Assembly: GCA_947499725.1 (NCBI GenBank)
Contig: CANMPK010000002.1
Coordinates: 496,001-560,000, forward strand
DNA length: 64,000 nucleotides
Source: an uncultured Paracoccaceae bacterium
GTDB lineage: Bacteria; Pseudomonadota; Alphaproteobacteria; Rhodobacterales; Rhodobacteraceae
Direction: 5' to 3'
Of the stretch, positions 1 through 8,485 are shown piece after piece. The number at the start of each line of letters is the position of its first letter. Positions within the stretch are counted from its first letter, which is position 1. A program made the translations under genes and the position numbers. A model generated the notes under the pieces. The model was not told the origin of the DNA, did no database searches, and saw only the letters and a program-made list of their open reading frames with translations.

Positions 1-395
1 ATTTGGTTCTGGTCGAAAGCGATGACCCGCTTGAGGCTGGTTTGGAGATCATGTGCCAGCCGCCTGGTAAGAAGCTGTCGACGCTTTCTCTGTTGTCTGG
101 TGGGGAGCAAACCCTAACCGCAATGGCGCTGATCTTTGCGGTGTTCTTGGCGAACCCTGCACCGATCTGTGTTCTGGACGAGGTGGACGCGCCGCTGGAT
201 GATGCGAACGTGACGCGTTTCTGTGATCTGCTGGATGAGATGTGCCGCCAGACGGAAACCCGTTTCTTGATCATCACGCACCACGCGGTGACCATGGCGC
301 GGATGGATCGCTTGTTTGGGGTGACCATGCAGGAGCAGGGCGTGAGCCAGCTTGTGTCCGTTGATCTGAAAGCTGCTGAGACGCTAGTGGCGTAA
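1..395 (+). CDS. smc: SMC chromosome segregation protein, C-terminal end (partial)
   Basis: This is the last ~130 residues of an SMC ATPase whose 5' part lies before the window. The ABC signature (LSGGEQ) is followed by a Walker B strand ([13 protein letters not shown]) and a D-loop, and later by the H-motif region [12 protein letters not shown]. These belong to the C-terminal half of the ATPase head. SMC dimers act with ScpA and ScpB to compact chromosomes and help segregate origins. The frame is open from the window edge to the TAA at 393-395. A convergent lytic transglycosylase follows after 45 bases. The family is clear; the N-terminal head, coiled coils and hinge cannot be judged here. 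Confidence 0.93.
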   Translation, partial: LVLVESDDPLEAGLEIMCQPPGKKLSTLSLLSGGEQTLTAMALIFAVFLANPAPICVLDEVDAPLDDANVTRFCDLLDEMCRQTETRFLIITHHAVTMARMDRLFGVTMQEQGVSQLVSVDLKAAETLVA

Positions 396-440
396 GGCAC
401 GTGTTGTCACAGGCCAGACGGCCTGCGACAGTCCTTTTAA

Positions 441-1610
441 TCAGAGCTTTGAAAGCAGCGATGGTGTCGGCCATGCATCCGCTGGCAGACCGAGACGTTT
501 TTGTTCTGCTTGCACTGCGTTGCGTGTTTTTGCGCCGAGGATGCCATCGACCTTGCCCACGTCATAGCCGCGCGCTTGCAGCCTTTGTTGCAGTTGCTTC
601 ATTTGGTTGCCGCTGAGGCCCTGATCTGGGTTGCCTTGGTTATAGGGCGCGGCGCCTTCTAAGCGGGTGGCGAAATAGGCGGCGGTGGTCACGTAGATGA
701 AGCTTTGGTTCCATTCAAAGTAGACTTTGAAATTCGGGTAGGCCAAGAAGGCTGGCCCTTTGCGGCCTTGCGGCAGGATCAAGGAGGCTGGCAGGTTGGT
801 CAGGTTGCCTTGGCGCGGTTGCACGCCCAATTTGGCCCAATCACTTGCGCTTTTGGTGGTTTCAAGGCCGGTTTGCGACCAATCTAGATTGGAGGGAACG
901 TTGACTTCTTGCAGCCAAGGTTGGCCCTTTTGCCAGCCCAGATGCTGCAGCATTTTGCCGCCGGACATCAGCGCATCTACGGCAGAGGTTTTCAGGCTGA
1001 CTTTGCCGTCGCCATCGCCGTCTACGCCGTTTTCGATGATGTCTGCAGGCAGCATTTGCACCATGCCGATTTCCCCTGCCCACGCGCCTGTTGTGCGTGT
1101 TGGAGAGAAGTCGCCGGTTTCATAAAGCTTGAGTGCCGCAAAAACTTGCGGGCGGAACAGCTCTGGGCGGCGGCAGTCATGCGCCAGTGTGACCAAGGAA
1201 TTCAGCGTGTTGAAATCGCCTTGGAAGCCGCCGAAGTCTGTTTCGAAGGCCCAGAAGGCCAGTAGCACGCCGCGCGATACGCCGTAGTTGCGCTCGATTG
1301 CATCAAAGACGCTGTCATATTGCTGGCCTTTGGTTTTGCCGCCGTTCAGGCGGTGGCTGCTGATCAGGCGTTGCGAGAATTCGAGGAAGGGTTTTTGGAA
1401 CACGCCCTGCGCGCGATCGGCTTTTAGGGTGGCTGGATCTTGCGCGACGCTGGCAAAGAATTTGTTCACCGTGTTTTGGCTGTGCCCCATCGAAACCGCT
1501 TCGGATTTTAGACCGTTTATAAAGCCGGAAAACGAGCCGCCGCAGGGGGTGTTGGCCAAAGCGGTGGACGCCGACAAGCAAAGGCCAGCAAGTGTTAGGG
1601 CAAAGCGCAT
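441..1610 (-). CDS. lytic murein transglycosylase, MltB/SLT_2 type, with peptidoglycan-binding domain
   Basis: This is a secreted or periplasmic enzyme that cleaves the MurNAc-GlcNAc bond of peptidoglycan and leaves 1,6-anhydro ends. Starting at the internal Met (1610) gives 389 residues with a good signal peptide ending at STALA. An upstream Met at 1640 would only add ten charged residues. The catalytic-domain signature AFWAFETDFGG places the acid Glu near residue 123, and GEIGMVQMLP is the second family motif. A PG_binding_1 domain (QLQQRLQARGYDVGKVDG onward) fills roughly residues 330-385. There is no lipobox, so it is probably soluble in the periplasm. It faces the end of smc and lies downstream of cobD on the same strand. 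Confidence 0.9.
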   Translation of the reverse strand: MRFALTLAGLCLSASTALANTPCGGSFSGFINGLKSEAVSMGHSQNTVNKFFASVAQDPATLKADRAQGVFQKPFLEFSQRLISSHRLNGGKTKGQQYDSVFDAIERNYGVSRGVLLAFWAFETDFGGFQGDFNTLNSLVTLAHDCRRPELFRPQVFAALKLYETGDFSPTRTTGAWAGEIGMVQMLPADIIENGVDGDGDGKVSLKTSAVDALMSGGKMLQHLGWQKGQPWLQEVNVPSNLDWSQTGLETTKSASDWAKLGVQPRQGNLTNLPASLILPQGRKGPAFLAYPNFKVYFEWNQSFIYVTTAAYFATRLEGAAPYNQGNPDQGLSGNQMKQLQQRLQARGYDVGKVDGILGAKTRNAVQAEQKRLGLPADAWPTPSLLSKL

Positions 1611-1667
1611 AGTGAACCTCTTTAGAACAGTTGCGCGCACCCTATCAAAGCTGTGGAAGATCGCACA

Positions 1668-2576
1668 TCAGAAAATTGCGAGCAGGCCCGTTATGGCAAG
1701 GGTCAGCGCCCATGCTTTCCAAAGGGCTTGGGTGCTGGCGTCGATGTCATTGGGGCCGATGGATTTGCGGCCGTCTTCATTCACAAAGGGGAAGTCTTCC
1801 ATTTGGCCGTCGTAAGAGCGTGGCCCGCTAAGGGCGACGTCGATGGCTTGGGCCATGGCGGCTTCGGGCCAGCCTGCGTTTGGAGAGCGGTGCAATTGCG
1901 CGTCTTCGTGGATCATGTGCCAGCGGTCTAGGATCAGGTGGGTGGCCGCGATCAGGGCGGCTGTGAGGCGGGCTGGTATCCAGTTGAGCAGGTCGTCCAA
2001 CTTGGCAGAGGCCCAGCCGTAGTCTGCGTGTTTCTCGGTGCGATAGCCGACCATGGAATCCGCTGTATTGACGGCTTTGTAGATCAACAAACCCGGCAGG
2101 CCGAGGATCAGGAACCAAAAGGCTGGAGCTATGACTCCGTCGGAGAGGTTTTCAGCGGCGCTTTCGATGGCGCTGCGGGCCACGGCGGGTTCGTCCATTT
2201 CCGCTGTGTCGCGCCCGACGATCATTGCGACGGATTGGCGGCCATCTTCGATGGATATGCGCAGTGCATCGCTGACGGCTTTGACGTGATCCACCAGCGA
2301 GCGTTGGGCCAGAAGGATGGCGGCGATGATCAGCGTAGGAATGCTGCCGAACCAGCCAATGAAATTGCCAAGTATCCAGCCGCCGATCACCAGCGCGGCC
2401 GTTAGAAGGATGCCATTACGGCGGCGGTTGTCGCCGTGGTTGAAACTGTCGTCTGCCCAGCGGATGGCGTTTCCGATCAGTACGGCGGGGTGGGGGAAGC
2501 GGTCCCACAGCCATTTGGGCTCGCCCAGCAGGGCGTCAAGGATCAGGGCCAGAAAGAGCAGGGTTGCGTTGTCCAT
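1668..2576 (-). CDS. cobD: adenosylcobinamide-phosphate synthase (CobD/CbiB)
   Basis: Membrane enzyme of late cobalamin synthesis that attaches aminopropanol or its phosphate to adenosylcobyric acid. The 302-residue product starts MDNATLLFLALILDALLGEP. The LDALLGEP motif and the run of hydrophobic helices are typical of CbiB/CobD, as are SAAENLSDGVIAPAFWFLILGLPG and the internal AVNTADSMVGYRTEKHADYGWASAKLDD. The chosen ATG (2574-2576) overlaps the TGA of cobC by one base, which implies translational coupling; a longer reading from 2627 would sit inside cobC. It works next to cobC, which makes the aminopropanol phosphate donor. No cobalamin riboswitch is visible upstream of the pair. Confidence 0.94.
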   Translation of the reverse strand: MDNATLLFLALILDALLGEPKWLWDRFPHPAVLIGNAIRWADDSFNHGDNRRRNGILLTAALVIGGWILGNFIGWFGSIPTLIIAAILLAQRSLVDHVKAVSDALRISIEDGRQSVAMIVGRDTAEMDEPAVARSAIESAAENLSDGVIAPAFWFLILGLPGLLIYKAVNTADSMVGYRTEKHADYGWASAKLDDLLNWIPARLTAALIAATHLILDRWHMIHEDAQLHRSPNAGWPEAAMAQAIDVALSGPRSYDGQMEDFPFVNEDGRKSIGPNDIDASTQALWKAWALTLAITGLLAIF

Positions 2577-3538
2577 CAGGCGCTCTCTTGCGTGATGTGT
2601 GCGAGTGCGGTTTCCAGTTGCGCCCATTGGTGTGGGGCAGGGAGACCGAGGCGTAAATACGTCTCTGAATAAGGGAAAATGCGGCTGAGGATGTGGTGTT
2701 TGCCGAGCTTCTCTTGCCAGTCTTTGGCGGACGACACGGTGTAGAGGCGGAAGAGATCGCAGCCGCCTACGAGGCTGGCGCCCGCTTGGGTCATCAGCGC
2801 ATCAAGGCGCTTGGCGTCTTGCGCGAGGCGGGAGCGGGTTTCTGTGGCCCATGTAAGATCGCTGAGCGCTCGGGTGCCCACATCCAGCGCGGGGCCAGAG
2901 ACCGCCCAAGGGCCGATGAAATCTTGCATCTTGTTGATCAGCTCAGGCGCGCCGATCAGGAAGCCAAGGCGCAGGCCCGCGAGCCCCCAGAACTTGCCGA
3001 AGCTTTTCAGCACAAGGCAGTTGCCTTGCGCGGTTTGCGCGACCATGGAGCGTTCTGGCGCGATGTCGCAGAAGCTTTCGTCGATGATGGTCAGCGGCGC
3101 GGTTAGATCCTCCGGCGTCCAGAATTGGCCGGTAGGGTTGTTGGGGTGCACAAGAACACGCAGGTTGCTGTCTGTGTTTTCCTGCCAGCCTTGCGCGGTG
3201 AAGGCGGCGGCGTGTTCGTTGTAGGTGGGTTTGGGAATATCAACCGAGCCTGTTTCAAACAGAGCAGGCAGGCGCGCGATCAGGCCAGAGGCGCCGGGGG
3301 CGGCGAGGATGGCGGCCTCGTCTGGGACATTCCAGAACGTGCGGGCGGCGTCGATCAAAGCGGATTGCGCGGCTTTGTCAGGTAGGGCGGCCCAGCTGTG
3401 AGGTGCAAAATCGGGCAGGGGGTAGGGCACAGGATTGATGCCGGTCGACAAGTCGATCCAGTCGCTGCGCGTTCCACCCCAGCGTTTGATCGCCTCGTCT
3501 AGCCCACCGCCGTGGTCGCGTGTTTGCGCTTGGCTCAT
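2576..3538 (-). CDS. cobC: L-threonine-O-3-phosphate decarboxylase (CobC), PLP-dependent
   Basis: Class I/II aminotransferase-fold enzyme that decarboxylates threonine phosphate to (R)-1-amino-2-propanol phosphate for the cobalamin nucleotide loop. Visible family features are DLSTGINPVPYP near the N terminus, VHPNNPTGQFW around the middle, IIDESFCD (PLP-ring Asp) and the Schiff-base lysine motif SFGKFWGLAGLRLG. The product is 320 residues from the ATG at 3536-3538; an upstream Met at 3592 would add an unconserved tail. It is followed by cobD with a one-base stop/start overlap. In Salmonella naming this activity is CobD, so the symbols in the two systems are crossed. Confidence 0.9.
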   Translation of the reverse strand: MSQAQTRDHGGGLDEAIKRWGGTRSDWIDLSTGINPVPYPLPDFAPHSWAALPDKAAQSALIDAARTFWNVPDEAAILAAPGASGLIARLPALFETGSVDIPKPTYNEHAAAFTAQGWQENTDSNLRVLVHPNNPTGQFWTPEDLTAPLTIIDESFCDIAPERSMVAQTAQGNCLVLKSFGKFWGLAGLRLGFLIGAPELINKMQDFIGPWAVSGPALDVGTRALSDLTWATETRSRLAQDAKRLDALMTQAGASLVGGCDLFRLYTVSSAKDWQEKLGKHHILSRIFPYSETYLRLGLPAPHQWAQLETALAHITQESA

Positions 3539-3661
3539 CTTATTTCCCGCGTTGCTTGGGGCTGTGTTCGCGGAAATTGGGCGTTTTGGCAAGAGGGCTG
3601 TGGGGCGGCGGGGCGCGGTTTAGGCCAGCGGCCCAGGTTTCGCGCCCGCCGCGCCGCAACG

Positions 3662-4642
3662 TTATAGAGCGTCGCGCCCGTGGGGGGCGGTGTAATCGAG
3701 GACCGGATTGATCGGCAGGATGCGGTGCGGGTTAATCGATGTGTGGCTGTAGTGATAGTGGCGCACGATGTGCTGCATATTCACCGTTTGGGCAACGCCT
3801 TCGGTTTGATAGAGATCGCGCGTATAGGCCCAGAGGCTTGGGTAATCCACGATGCGCTTGAGGTTGCATTTAAAATGCAGGTGATAGACCGGATCAAAGC
3901 GGATCAGAGTTGTGAATAAGCGCCAGTCTGCTTCGGTTTGTTGATTGCCCATCAAGTAGCGCGATTTGGAGAGGCGGGTTTCCAGCCAGTCGAGGGTGTC
4001 AAACAGCGGGTGTACGGCATCGTCATAGGCCGCCTGCGAGGTGGCAAAGCCGGATTTGTAAACGCCGTTATTGACGTTGGAATAGATGCGGGTGTTCACC
4101 TCTTCGATGGCGTCGCGTTGATCTTCGGGCCAGAAGTCCAGCGTGTTGCCGGTGAGATCATTGAAGGCCGCGTTGAACATGCGGATGATCTCGGCGCTTT
4201 CGTTGGAGACGATGGTGTTCTGCGCCTTGTCCCAGAGGATTGGGACGGTGACACGGCCGGAGTAATTTGGGTCGGCCTTGGTGTAGATTTGATGCGCGAA
4301 GTCTGACCCAAAGAGCGTATCGCCCGTTGCGCCGTGATCGTCGGTTTCAAAGGTCCAGCCTTGGTCGAGCATATCGGGGTGGACGGTGCTGACCGTGATA
4401 TGATCTGCCAGCCCTTTGAGCTGACGGAAGATCAACGTGCGGTGGGCCCATGGGCAAGCCGCAGAGACGTAAAGGTGATAGCGCCCGCTTTCGGCCTTGA
4501 AGCCCGCAGAGCCGCTTGGCCCCGCACTGCCATCTGCGGTGATCCAATTGCGGAATTGTGAGACAGAGCGCACAAATTTTCCGCCGGTGCTTTTGGTATC
4601 ATACCATTGGTCTGTCCATTTTCCGTCAACCAGCAGGCCCAT
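3662..4642 (-). CDS. yqjG: glutathionyl-hydroquinone reductase (YqjG/Ecm4 family GST)
   Basis: Xi-class glutathione transferase that reduces glutathionyl-hydroquinones by a catalytic cysteine. The 326-residue product (start MGLLVDGKW at 4642) has the class motif SAACPWAHRTLIFRQLKG with the catalytic Cys near residue 63. It also has the sequence around VSNESAEIIRMFN used to bind glutathione and the C-terminal all-helical domain with DWRLFTTLIRFDPVYHLHFKCN. A start five codons upstream is possible. It is transcribed away from the 116-residue protein at 4836, and the 193-bp gap holds the promoters of both. It is probably cytosolic and used in quinone or aromatic detoxification. Confidence 0.92.
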   Translation of the reverse strand: MGLLVDGKWTDQWYDTKSTGGKFVRSVSQFRNWITADGSAGPSGSAGFKAESGRYHLYVSAACPWAHRTLIFRQLKGLADHITVSTVHPDMLDQGWTFETDDHGATGDTLFGSDFAHQIYTKADPNYSGRVTVPILWDKAQNTIVSNESAEIIRMFNAAFNDLTGNTLDFWPEDQRDAIEEVNTRIYSNVNNGVYKSGFATSQAAYDDAVHPLFDTLDWLETRLSKSRYLMGNQQTEADWRLFTTLIRFDPVYHLHFKCNLKRIVDYPSLWAYTRDLYQTEGVAQTVNMQHIVRHYHYSHTSINPHRILPINPVLDYTAPHGRDAL

Positions 4643-4782
4643 TCGTCTCTCCTTCATGAATCATCTGTAAGGTAGGCGATAGTGGGCTGAGGCTCTATGT
4701 CGCTCTGCGCAGAAGAGTTGCGCGGTTGCGCACAGTCTTTGGTTTCGCTTTGAGTGTAAGTGTGGGTTCGCGGGGCGAATCC

Positions 4783-4811
4783 TTGACTAAATCGCATAAA
4801 GTTGCGATATT
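4783..4811 (+). promoter_or_regulatory. promoter with an inverted repeat between -35 and -10
   Basis: TTGACT (4783-4788) and GATATT (4806-4811) are 17 bases apart, a good sigma-70 arrangement 25 bases before the start of the 116-residue gene. The spacer holds a perfect inverted repeat, ATCGCA-N6-TGCGAT (4791-4808). Its right arm enters the -10. That is where a repressor operator would block RNA polymerase. The cognate regulator is not identified. Confidence 0.5.
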
Positions 4812-4835
4812 TTTGCTGAAAGGGGTGAAAAATCG

Positions 4836-5186
4836 ATGTTTTTGCCGAAGGAAGTTCAGGCCGGATTAGATGCCGCCCGAAAAGCAGAGATGAAAAAGAA
4901 GAACCGTCTGCGGGTTAAAACCGATGGCGAAGTGTTCCGCGTGCTGCGTTTGCAGGACGATGGTTTTTTCATGGATATGCAGGATGCACCGCATCTGCGC
5001 GGTTTGGTGGATCTATATGATGGCGCCAAGCACTTGTATCAGTGCCTTGTCATTGCTTCGCAGGAAGAGAATGACGAGATGTTTTACGAATTCAAACGCG
5101 CGACCGGCGTGGCGGATGAGCCAGCGCTGGATTACGTGAAAGACGAAAAAGCGCCGGTCGCTTTTGTGACCGACCAGCGCGATTGA
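4836..5186 (+). CDS. conserved hypothetical protein, 116 residues
   Basis: Small, soluble, acidic protein with no signal peptide or membrane segment. The N-terminal part is basic (ARKAEMKKKNRLRVKTDGEVFRVLRL), followed by a probable alpha/beta region (GFFMDMQDAPHLRGLVDLYDGAKHLYQCLVIASQEEN). I do not recognise a named domain; it resembles small conserved proteins of Rhodobacteraceae. It has its own promoter with an embedded operator-like repeat. Its TGA directly abuts the stop codon of the convergent patB gene: the six bases TGATCA serve both strands with no gap. Confidence 0.75.
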   Translation: MFLPKEVQAGLDAARKAEMKKKNRLRVKTDGEVFRVLRLQDDGFFMDMQDAPHLRGLVDLYDGAKHLYQCLVIASQEENDEMFYEFKRATGVADEPALDYVKDEKAPVAFVTDQRD

Positions 5187-6359
5187 TCACACGTCTTTAA
5201 AGGCTTGAGAGAGGCGCTCTGCCGCCTCGATCACCTGCGCGCGTTGCGTGCCGATGTTAAACCGCAAGAAACTCTCGCCGCCTTTGCCAAGGCCCTTGCC
5301 CGGGGTTGGGGCGATTTTGGCTTGTTTGGTGACGCGCTTGCTGACCTCGGCTGGGCTGAGGCCGGTGCCTGCGAAATCAACCCACGTCAGGTAGGTGGAT
5401 TCCATCGGCATCATGGCGGCGCCGTTGATTTGGTCGAGCGCCTCTTTGAAGACTTGATAGTTCCCAAAGAGATAGTCATTGAGTTGATCCACCCAAGCCG
5501 CGCCTTCTGGCGAATAGGCGGCGCGGGTCAGCGCCACGCCCAGCAGGTTTGGGCTGATGTCAAAGCTGTTGAAGAACGGGGTGAATTTGGCGCGTAAGCC
5601 CTCGTCTGGGATGATCACGCAACCTGTGCGCCCTCCTGCCACGTTGAAGGTTTTGGACGCCGCTGTGGTGATGATCATGCGATCTAGGATCTGCGGCAGG
5701 GCAACAGCGGTGGCCAGATGTTTATGGCCTGGGAAGATCAGATCGTGGTGGATCTCATCGGCGATCAGCAGCAGATCATGGCGGATGCAGAAGTCGGCGA
5801 GGGCGTTGAGTTCATCCTGTGTCCAGACGCGGCCTGCTGGGTTATGCGGGGAGCTGATCAGCAGGATGCGCTCCTTACCGGTCATCAGCGCATCATAGGC
5901 GTCAAAGTCCATGCGGTAGAGGCCGTTTTCGTCGATCACCAAAGGCAGTTGCGTGTTCACGCGGCCTGTCTTTTCGATCTTGGCTTGGAATTCGTGATAG
6001 ACTGGCGTGAAGGTCGCCACATGATCGCCTGGATCAGTGAAGGCTTGCAGCGTCATCGCGATGCCGTGGCCAAGGCCGTAGGTGATGAAGGTCCAGCTTG
6101 GGTCGGTCTTCCAGCCGTGGCGGGTGTTCATCCACCAGCCGACAGCTTCGTGGAAGCTCTCCATGCCGCAGAAGTAGCCGTAGTTTGCTGTGTTCAGCAG
6201 ATCTTGCACCGAGGCTTGCAGGAAGTCAGGGGCTTTGAAATCCATGTCAGCGATCCACATGGCGATGCCGTCTTCGCTTGGCACGCCAAAGGCGGGCTCC
6301 ATCAGATCCCATTTGCTGGACTGGGTGCCAAGGCGATTGACGGGGGTATCGAAATCCAT
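5187..6359 (-). CDS. patB: PatB/MalY-family C-S lyase or aminotransferase (PLP)
   Basis: Fold-type I PLP enzyme, 390 residues from MDFDTPVNRLGTQSSKWD at 6359. The MalY/PatB family cleaves cystathionine or cysteine conjugates (beta-elimination); some members have other roles. Seen: MWIADMDFKAP near the N terminus, SSPHNPAGRVW, LLIADEIHHDLIF (the Asp facing the PLP nitrogen and the family's HHD motif) and the lysine motif TTAASKTFNVAGGRTG. The Met at 6398 is less likely, because family proteins begin close to FDTPVNRLGT. It ends base-to-base against the 116-residue gene. The exact substrate is not readable from sequence. Confidence 0.88.
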   Translation of the reverse strand: MDFDTPVNRLGTQSSKWDLMEPAFGVPSEDGIAMWIADMDFKAPDFLQASVQDLLNTANYGYFCGMESFHEAVGWWMNTRHGWKTDPSWTFITYGLGHGIAMTLQAFTDPGDHVATFTPVYHEFQAKIEKTGRVNTQLPLVIDENGLYRMDFDAYDALMTGKERILLISSPHNPAGRVWTQDELNALADFCIRHDLLLIADEIHHDLIFPGHKHLATAVALPQILDRMIITTAASKTFNVAGGRTGCVIIPDEGLRAKFTPFFNSFDISPNLLGVALTRAAYSPEGAAWVDQLNDYLFGNYQVFKEALDQINGAAMMPMESTYLTWVDFAGTGLSPAEVSKRVTKQAKIAPTPGKGLGKGGESFLRFNIGTQRAQVIEAAERLSQAFKDV

Positions 6360-6464
6360 GGAGGGCTCCTGCAACATAAGCGGCAAAGTTTTCTGCACGC
6401 TACTGGTTTACGCGGCAAGCGCAAGGGCGTTGCAGTAAGCGGCGGCTTGGCCTATGTCAGCAGC

Positions 6465-6980
6465 ATGTTAAAACCGATCCTGATCCACCCTGATCCCCGT
6501 CTGAAAAAGGCCTGTGCGCCGATTGATGATATCAGCGATGCGTTGCGCACGTTGGCTGATGATATGTTGGAAACCATGTACGACGCGCCGGGCATCGGCT
6601 TGGCGGCGCCGCAGATTGGTGTGCTGTCACGTTTGATCGTGATGGATTGTGTGAAAGACGAAGGCGATCCAGAGCCAACGGTGATGTTTAACCCTGAAAT
6701 TCTGGCCTCTTCCGATGACACGAATGTCTATGAAGAGGGCTGTTTGTCGATTCCTGATCAATTTGCCGAAGTCACGCGCCCAAAAGAGGTGCGTGTGGGC
6801 TGGATCGATGAGAATGGCAATCCGCAGGAGAAAGATTTTGACGGGCTGTGGGCGACCTGTGCTCAACACGAGATCGACCATTTGAACGGTAAGCTGTTCA
6901 TCGATCATTTGGGCCCGATGAAGCGCCAGATGATGACGCGTAAATCTCAAAAACTGAAACGCGAGCTTGCGCGTTCATGA
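6465..6980 (+). CDS. def: peptide deformylase
   Basis: Metalloenzyme that removes the formyl group from the N-terminal methionine of new proteins. All three family motifs are intact in 171 residues: GIGLAAPQ (43-50), EGCLS (91-95, metal-ligand Cys93) and HEIDH (135-139, two His ligands and catalytic Glu136). The start at 6465 (MLKPILIHPDPRL) matches the usual PDF N terminus; the frame is open far upstream but that is antisense to patB. It overlaps the following deformylase-like gene by four bases (ATGA). With fmt this makes a formylation/deformylation operon. Confidence 0.96.
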   Translation: MLKPILIHPDPRLKKACAPIDDISDALRTLADDMLETMYDAPGIGLAAPQIGVLSRLIVMDCVKDEGDPEPTVMFNPEILASSDDTNVYEEGCLSIPDQFAEVTRPKEVRVGWIDENGNPQEKDFDGLWATCAQHEIDHLNGKLFIDHLGPMKRQMMTRKSQKLKRELARS

Positions 6981-7471
6981 CGGTTCAGACGTGCTTGCCT
7001 TGGCCGGATAAACGCCTGCGCACGGCGGCGGAGCCTGTCGAAGCGTTGACCGATGCAGATCGCGCTTGCTGGCAGGATTTGATCGACACAATGGAAGCCA
7101 TGCCCGGTGTGGGCATGGGGGCCAATCAGATCGGCGTGATGCGCCGCTTGATTGTGGTGGATGCGTCATCGGAGCGGGGGCAGGTCGTGAAGATGGCCAA
7201 TCCCGAGGTTCTGCATAGCTCGATTGAATTGCGCAGCCACGATGAGGCGAGCCCGAATTTGCCCGGTGTCTCTGCTGTGATCAAACGGCCGCGCGCGGTG
7301 ACTGTGCGCTATATGGATGAAAACGGCGAGATGGCGGAGAAAGACTTCGTTGGGCTGTGGGCCACATCGGTGCAGCACCAGATCGATCATATCAACGGAC
7401 GCATGTATTTCGATCATCTAAGCCGCACCAAGCGGAGCATGTTGATCAAGAAGGCGGAGAAGCTGCGATGA
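6977..7471 (+). CDS. deformylase-like protein lacking catalytic residues
   Basis: A 164-residue paralogue of the preceding deformylase. The fold seems kept ([10 protein letters not shown] at 44-53, [21 protein letters not shown]), but two essential positions have changed. In motif 2, EGCLS has become EASPN, so the metal-binding Cys is Ser92. In motif 3, HEIDH has become HQIDH (134-138), so the general-base Glu is Gln135. It therefore should not deformylate by the known mechanism. It overlaps both neighbours by four bases (ATGA), so it is made together with Def and Fmt. The frame is intact and the size normal, which argues for a retained non-catalytic role such as peptide or ribosome binding rather than decay. 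The role itself is inference. Confidence 0.85.
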   Translation: MTVQTCLPWPDKRLRTAAEPVEALTDADRACWQDLIDTMEAMPGVGMGANQIGVMRRLIVVDASSERGQVVKMANPEVLHSSIELRSHDEASPNLPGVSAVIKRPRAVTVRYMDENGEMAEKDFVGLWATSVQHQIDHINGRMYFDHLSRTKRSMLIKKAEKLR

Positions 7472-8373
7472 AAGTGACCTTTATGGGCACGCCGGATTTT
7501 TCCGTGCCGGTGCTGGATGCTTTGGTTGAGGCAGGCCACGAGGTTGTTGCCGTGTACAGCCAGCCGCCGCGTCCTGCTGGTCGTGGTAAGAAGGAACGCC
7601 CTTCGCCTGTACAAGCCCGCGCCGAAGAGCTGGGCCTGACCGTGCGCCATCCGGTGTCGTTGAAGACGCCCGAGGCGTTAGAAGAATTTGCCAGTTTTGG
7701 CGCTGATGTGGCGGTGGTTGTGGCTTATGGGCTGCTGTTGCCACAGGCCATTCTGGATGTGCCGCAACATGGGTGTTTGAACATTCACGCCAGCCTATTG
7801 CCACGTTGGCGCGGGGCGGCGCCGATCCATCGCGCGATTATGGCAGGCGATACGGAAACGGGTGTTTGCATCATGCAGATGGAAGCGGGTTTGGATACGG
7901 GGCCTGTGTTGCTGCGTCAAACCACATCGATTGGTGCTGAGGAAACCACAGCGCAATTGCATGATCATCTGTCGCAAATTGGGGCCTCTGCGATTGTGGA
8001 TGCCTTGGCGCATTTGGATATCTTGGTGCCTGAGGTGCAGCCTGAAGAGGGCGTGACTTATGCGGCGAAGATCGACAAGGCTGAGGCCAAGATCGATTGG
8101 TCTGCCCCTGCCGAAGTTGTGGACCGAACCATTCGCGGATTGTCTCCGTTCCCGGGGGCGTGGTGCGAGATTGACGGTCAGCGTGTGAAGCTGTTGGCTT
8201 CGCGTTTGGTCGAAGGATCTGGCGCGCCGGGGGAATTGCTGGATGAGGCGCTGACCGTCGCTTGTGGTGAAGGCGCGGTGCAACTGTTGCGTTTGCAACG
8301 GGCTGGCAAGGGCGCCCAAGACGCAGAGGTGTTTTTGCGTGGATTCGCCTTGGAAAAAGGGGCTGTGCTTTAG
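7468..8373 (+). CDS. fmt: methionyl-tRNA formyltransferase
   Basis: Formylates initiator Met-tRNA using 10-formyl-tetrahydrofolate. The 301-residue product begins [19 protein letters not shown], the standard Fmt N terminus. It carries the loop-bearing region [17 protein letters not shown], the catalytic segment [21 protein letters not shown] (Asn, His) and [14 protein letters not shown] (catalytic Asp). The OB-like C-terminal domain that holds tRNA follows from about residue 205. The ATG overlaps the stop of the deformylase-like gene by four bases. It is the last gene of the def operon; no clear terminator hairpin is seen after it. Confidence 0.96.
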   Translation: MKVTFMGTPDFSVPVLDALVEAGHEVVAVYSQPPRPAGRGKKERPSPVQARAEELGLTVRHPVSLKTPEALEEFASFGADVAVVVAYGLLLPQAILDVPQHGCLNIHASLLPRWRGAAPIHRAIMAGDTETGVCIMQMEAGLDTGPVLLRQTTSIGAEETTAQLHDHLSQIGASAIVDALAHLDILVPEVQPEEGVTYAAKIDKAEAKIDWSAPAEVVDRTIRGLSPFPGAWCEIDGQRVKLLASRLVEGSGAPGELLDEALTVACGEGAVQLLRLQRAGKGAQDAEVFLRGFALEKGAVL

Positions 8374-8485
8374 GGCGCAATCGTTCCGAGGCCTGCTTTT
8401 TCTGGACGCCTGTTTTCTGCGCAGTTAGGATGACGTCAACAAAAGGTTGAAAACAGCCACCACATTGCGTTCGAGTAGGGTCTTC

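Noticed and set aside
3539-3661. Cobalamin riboswitch upstream of cobC
   Set aside because: Looked for the B12-box and the conserved core on the minus strand; neither is present in the 120-base gap.
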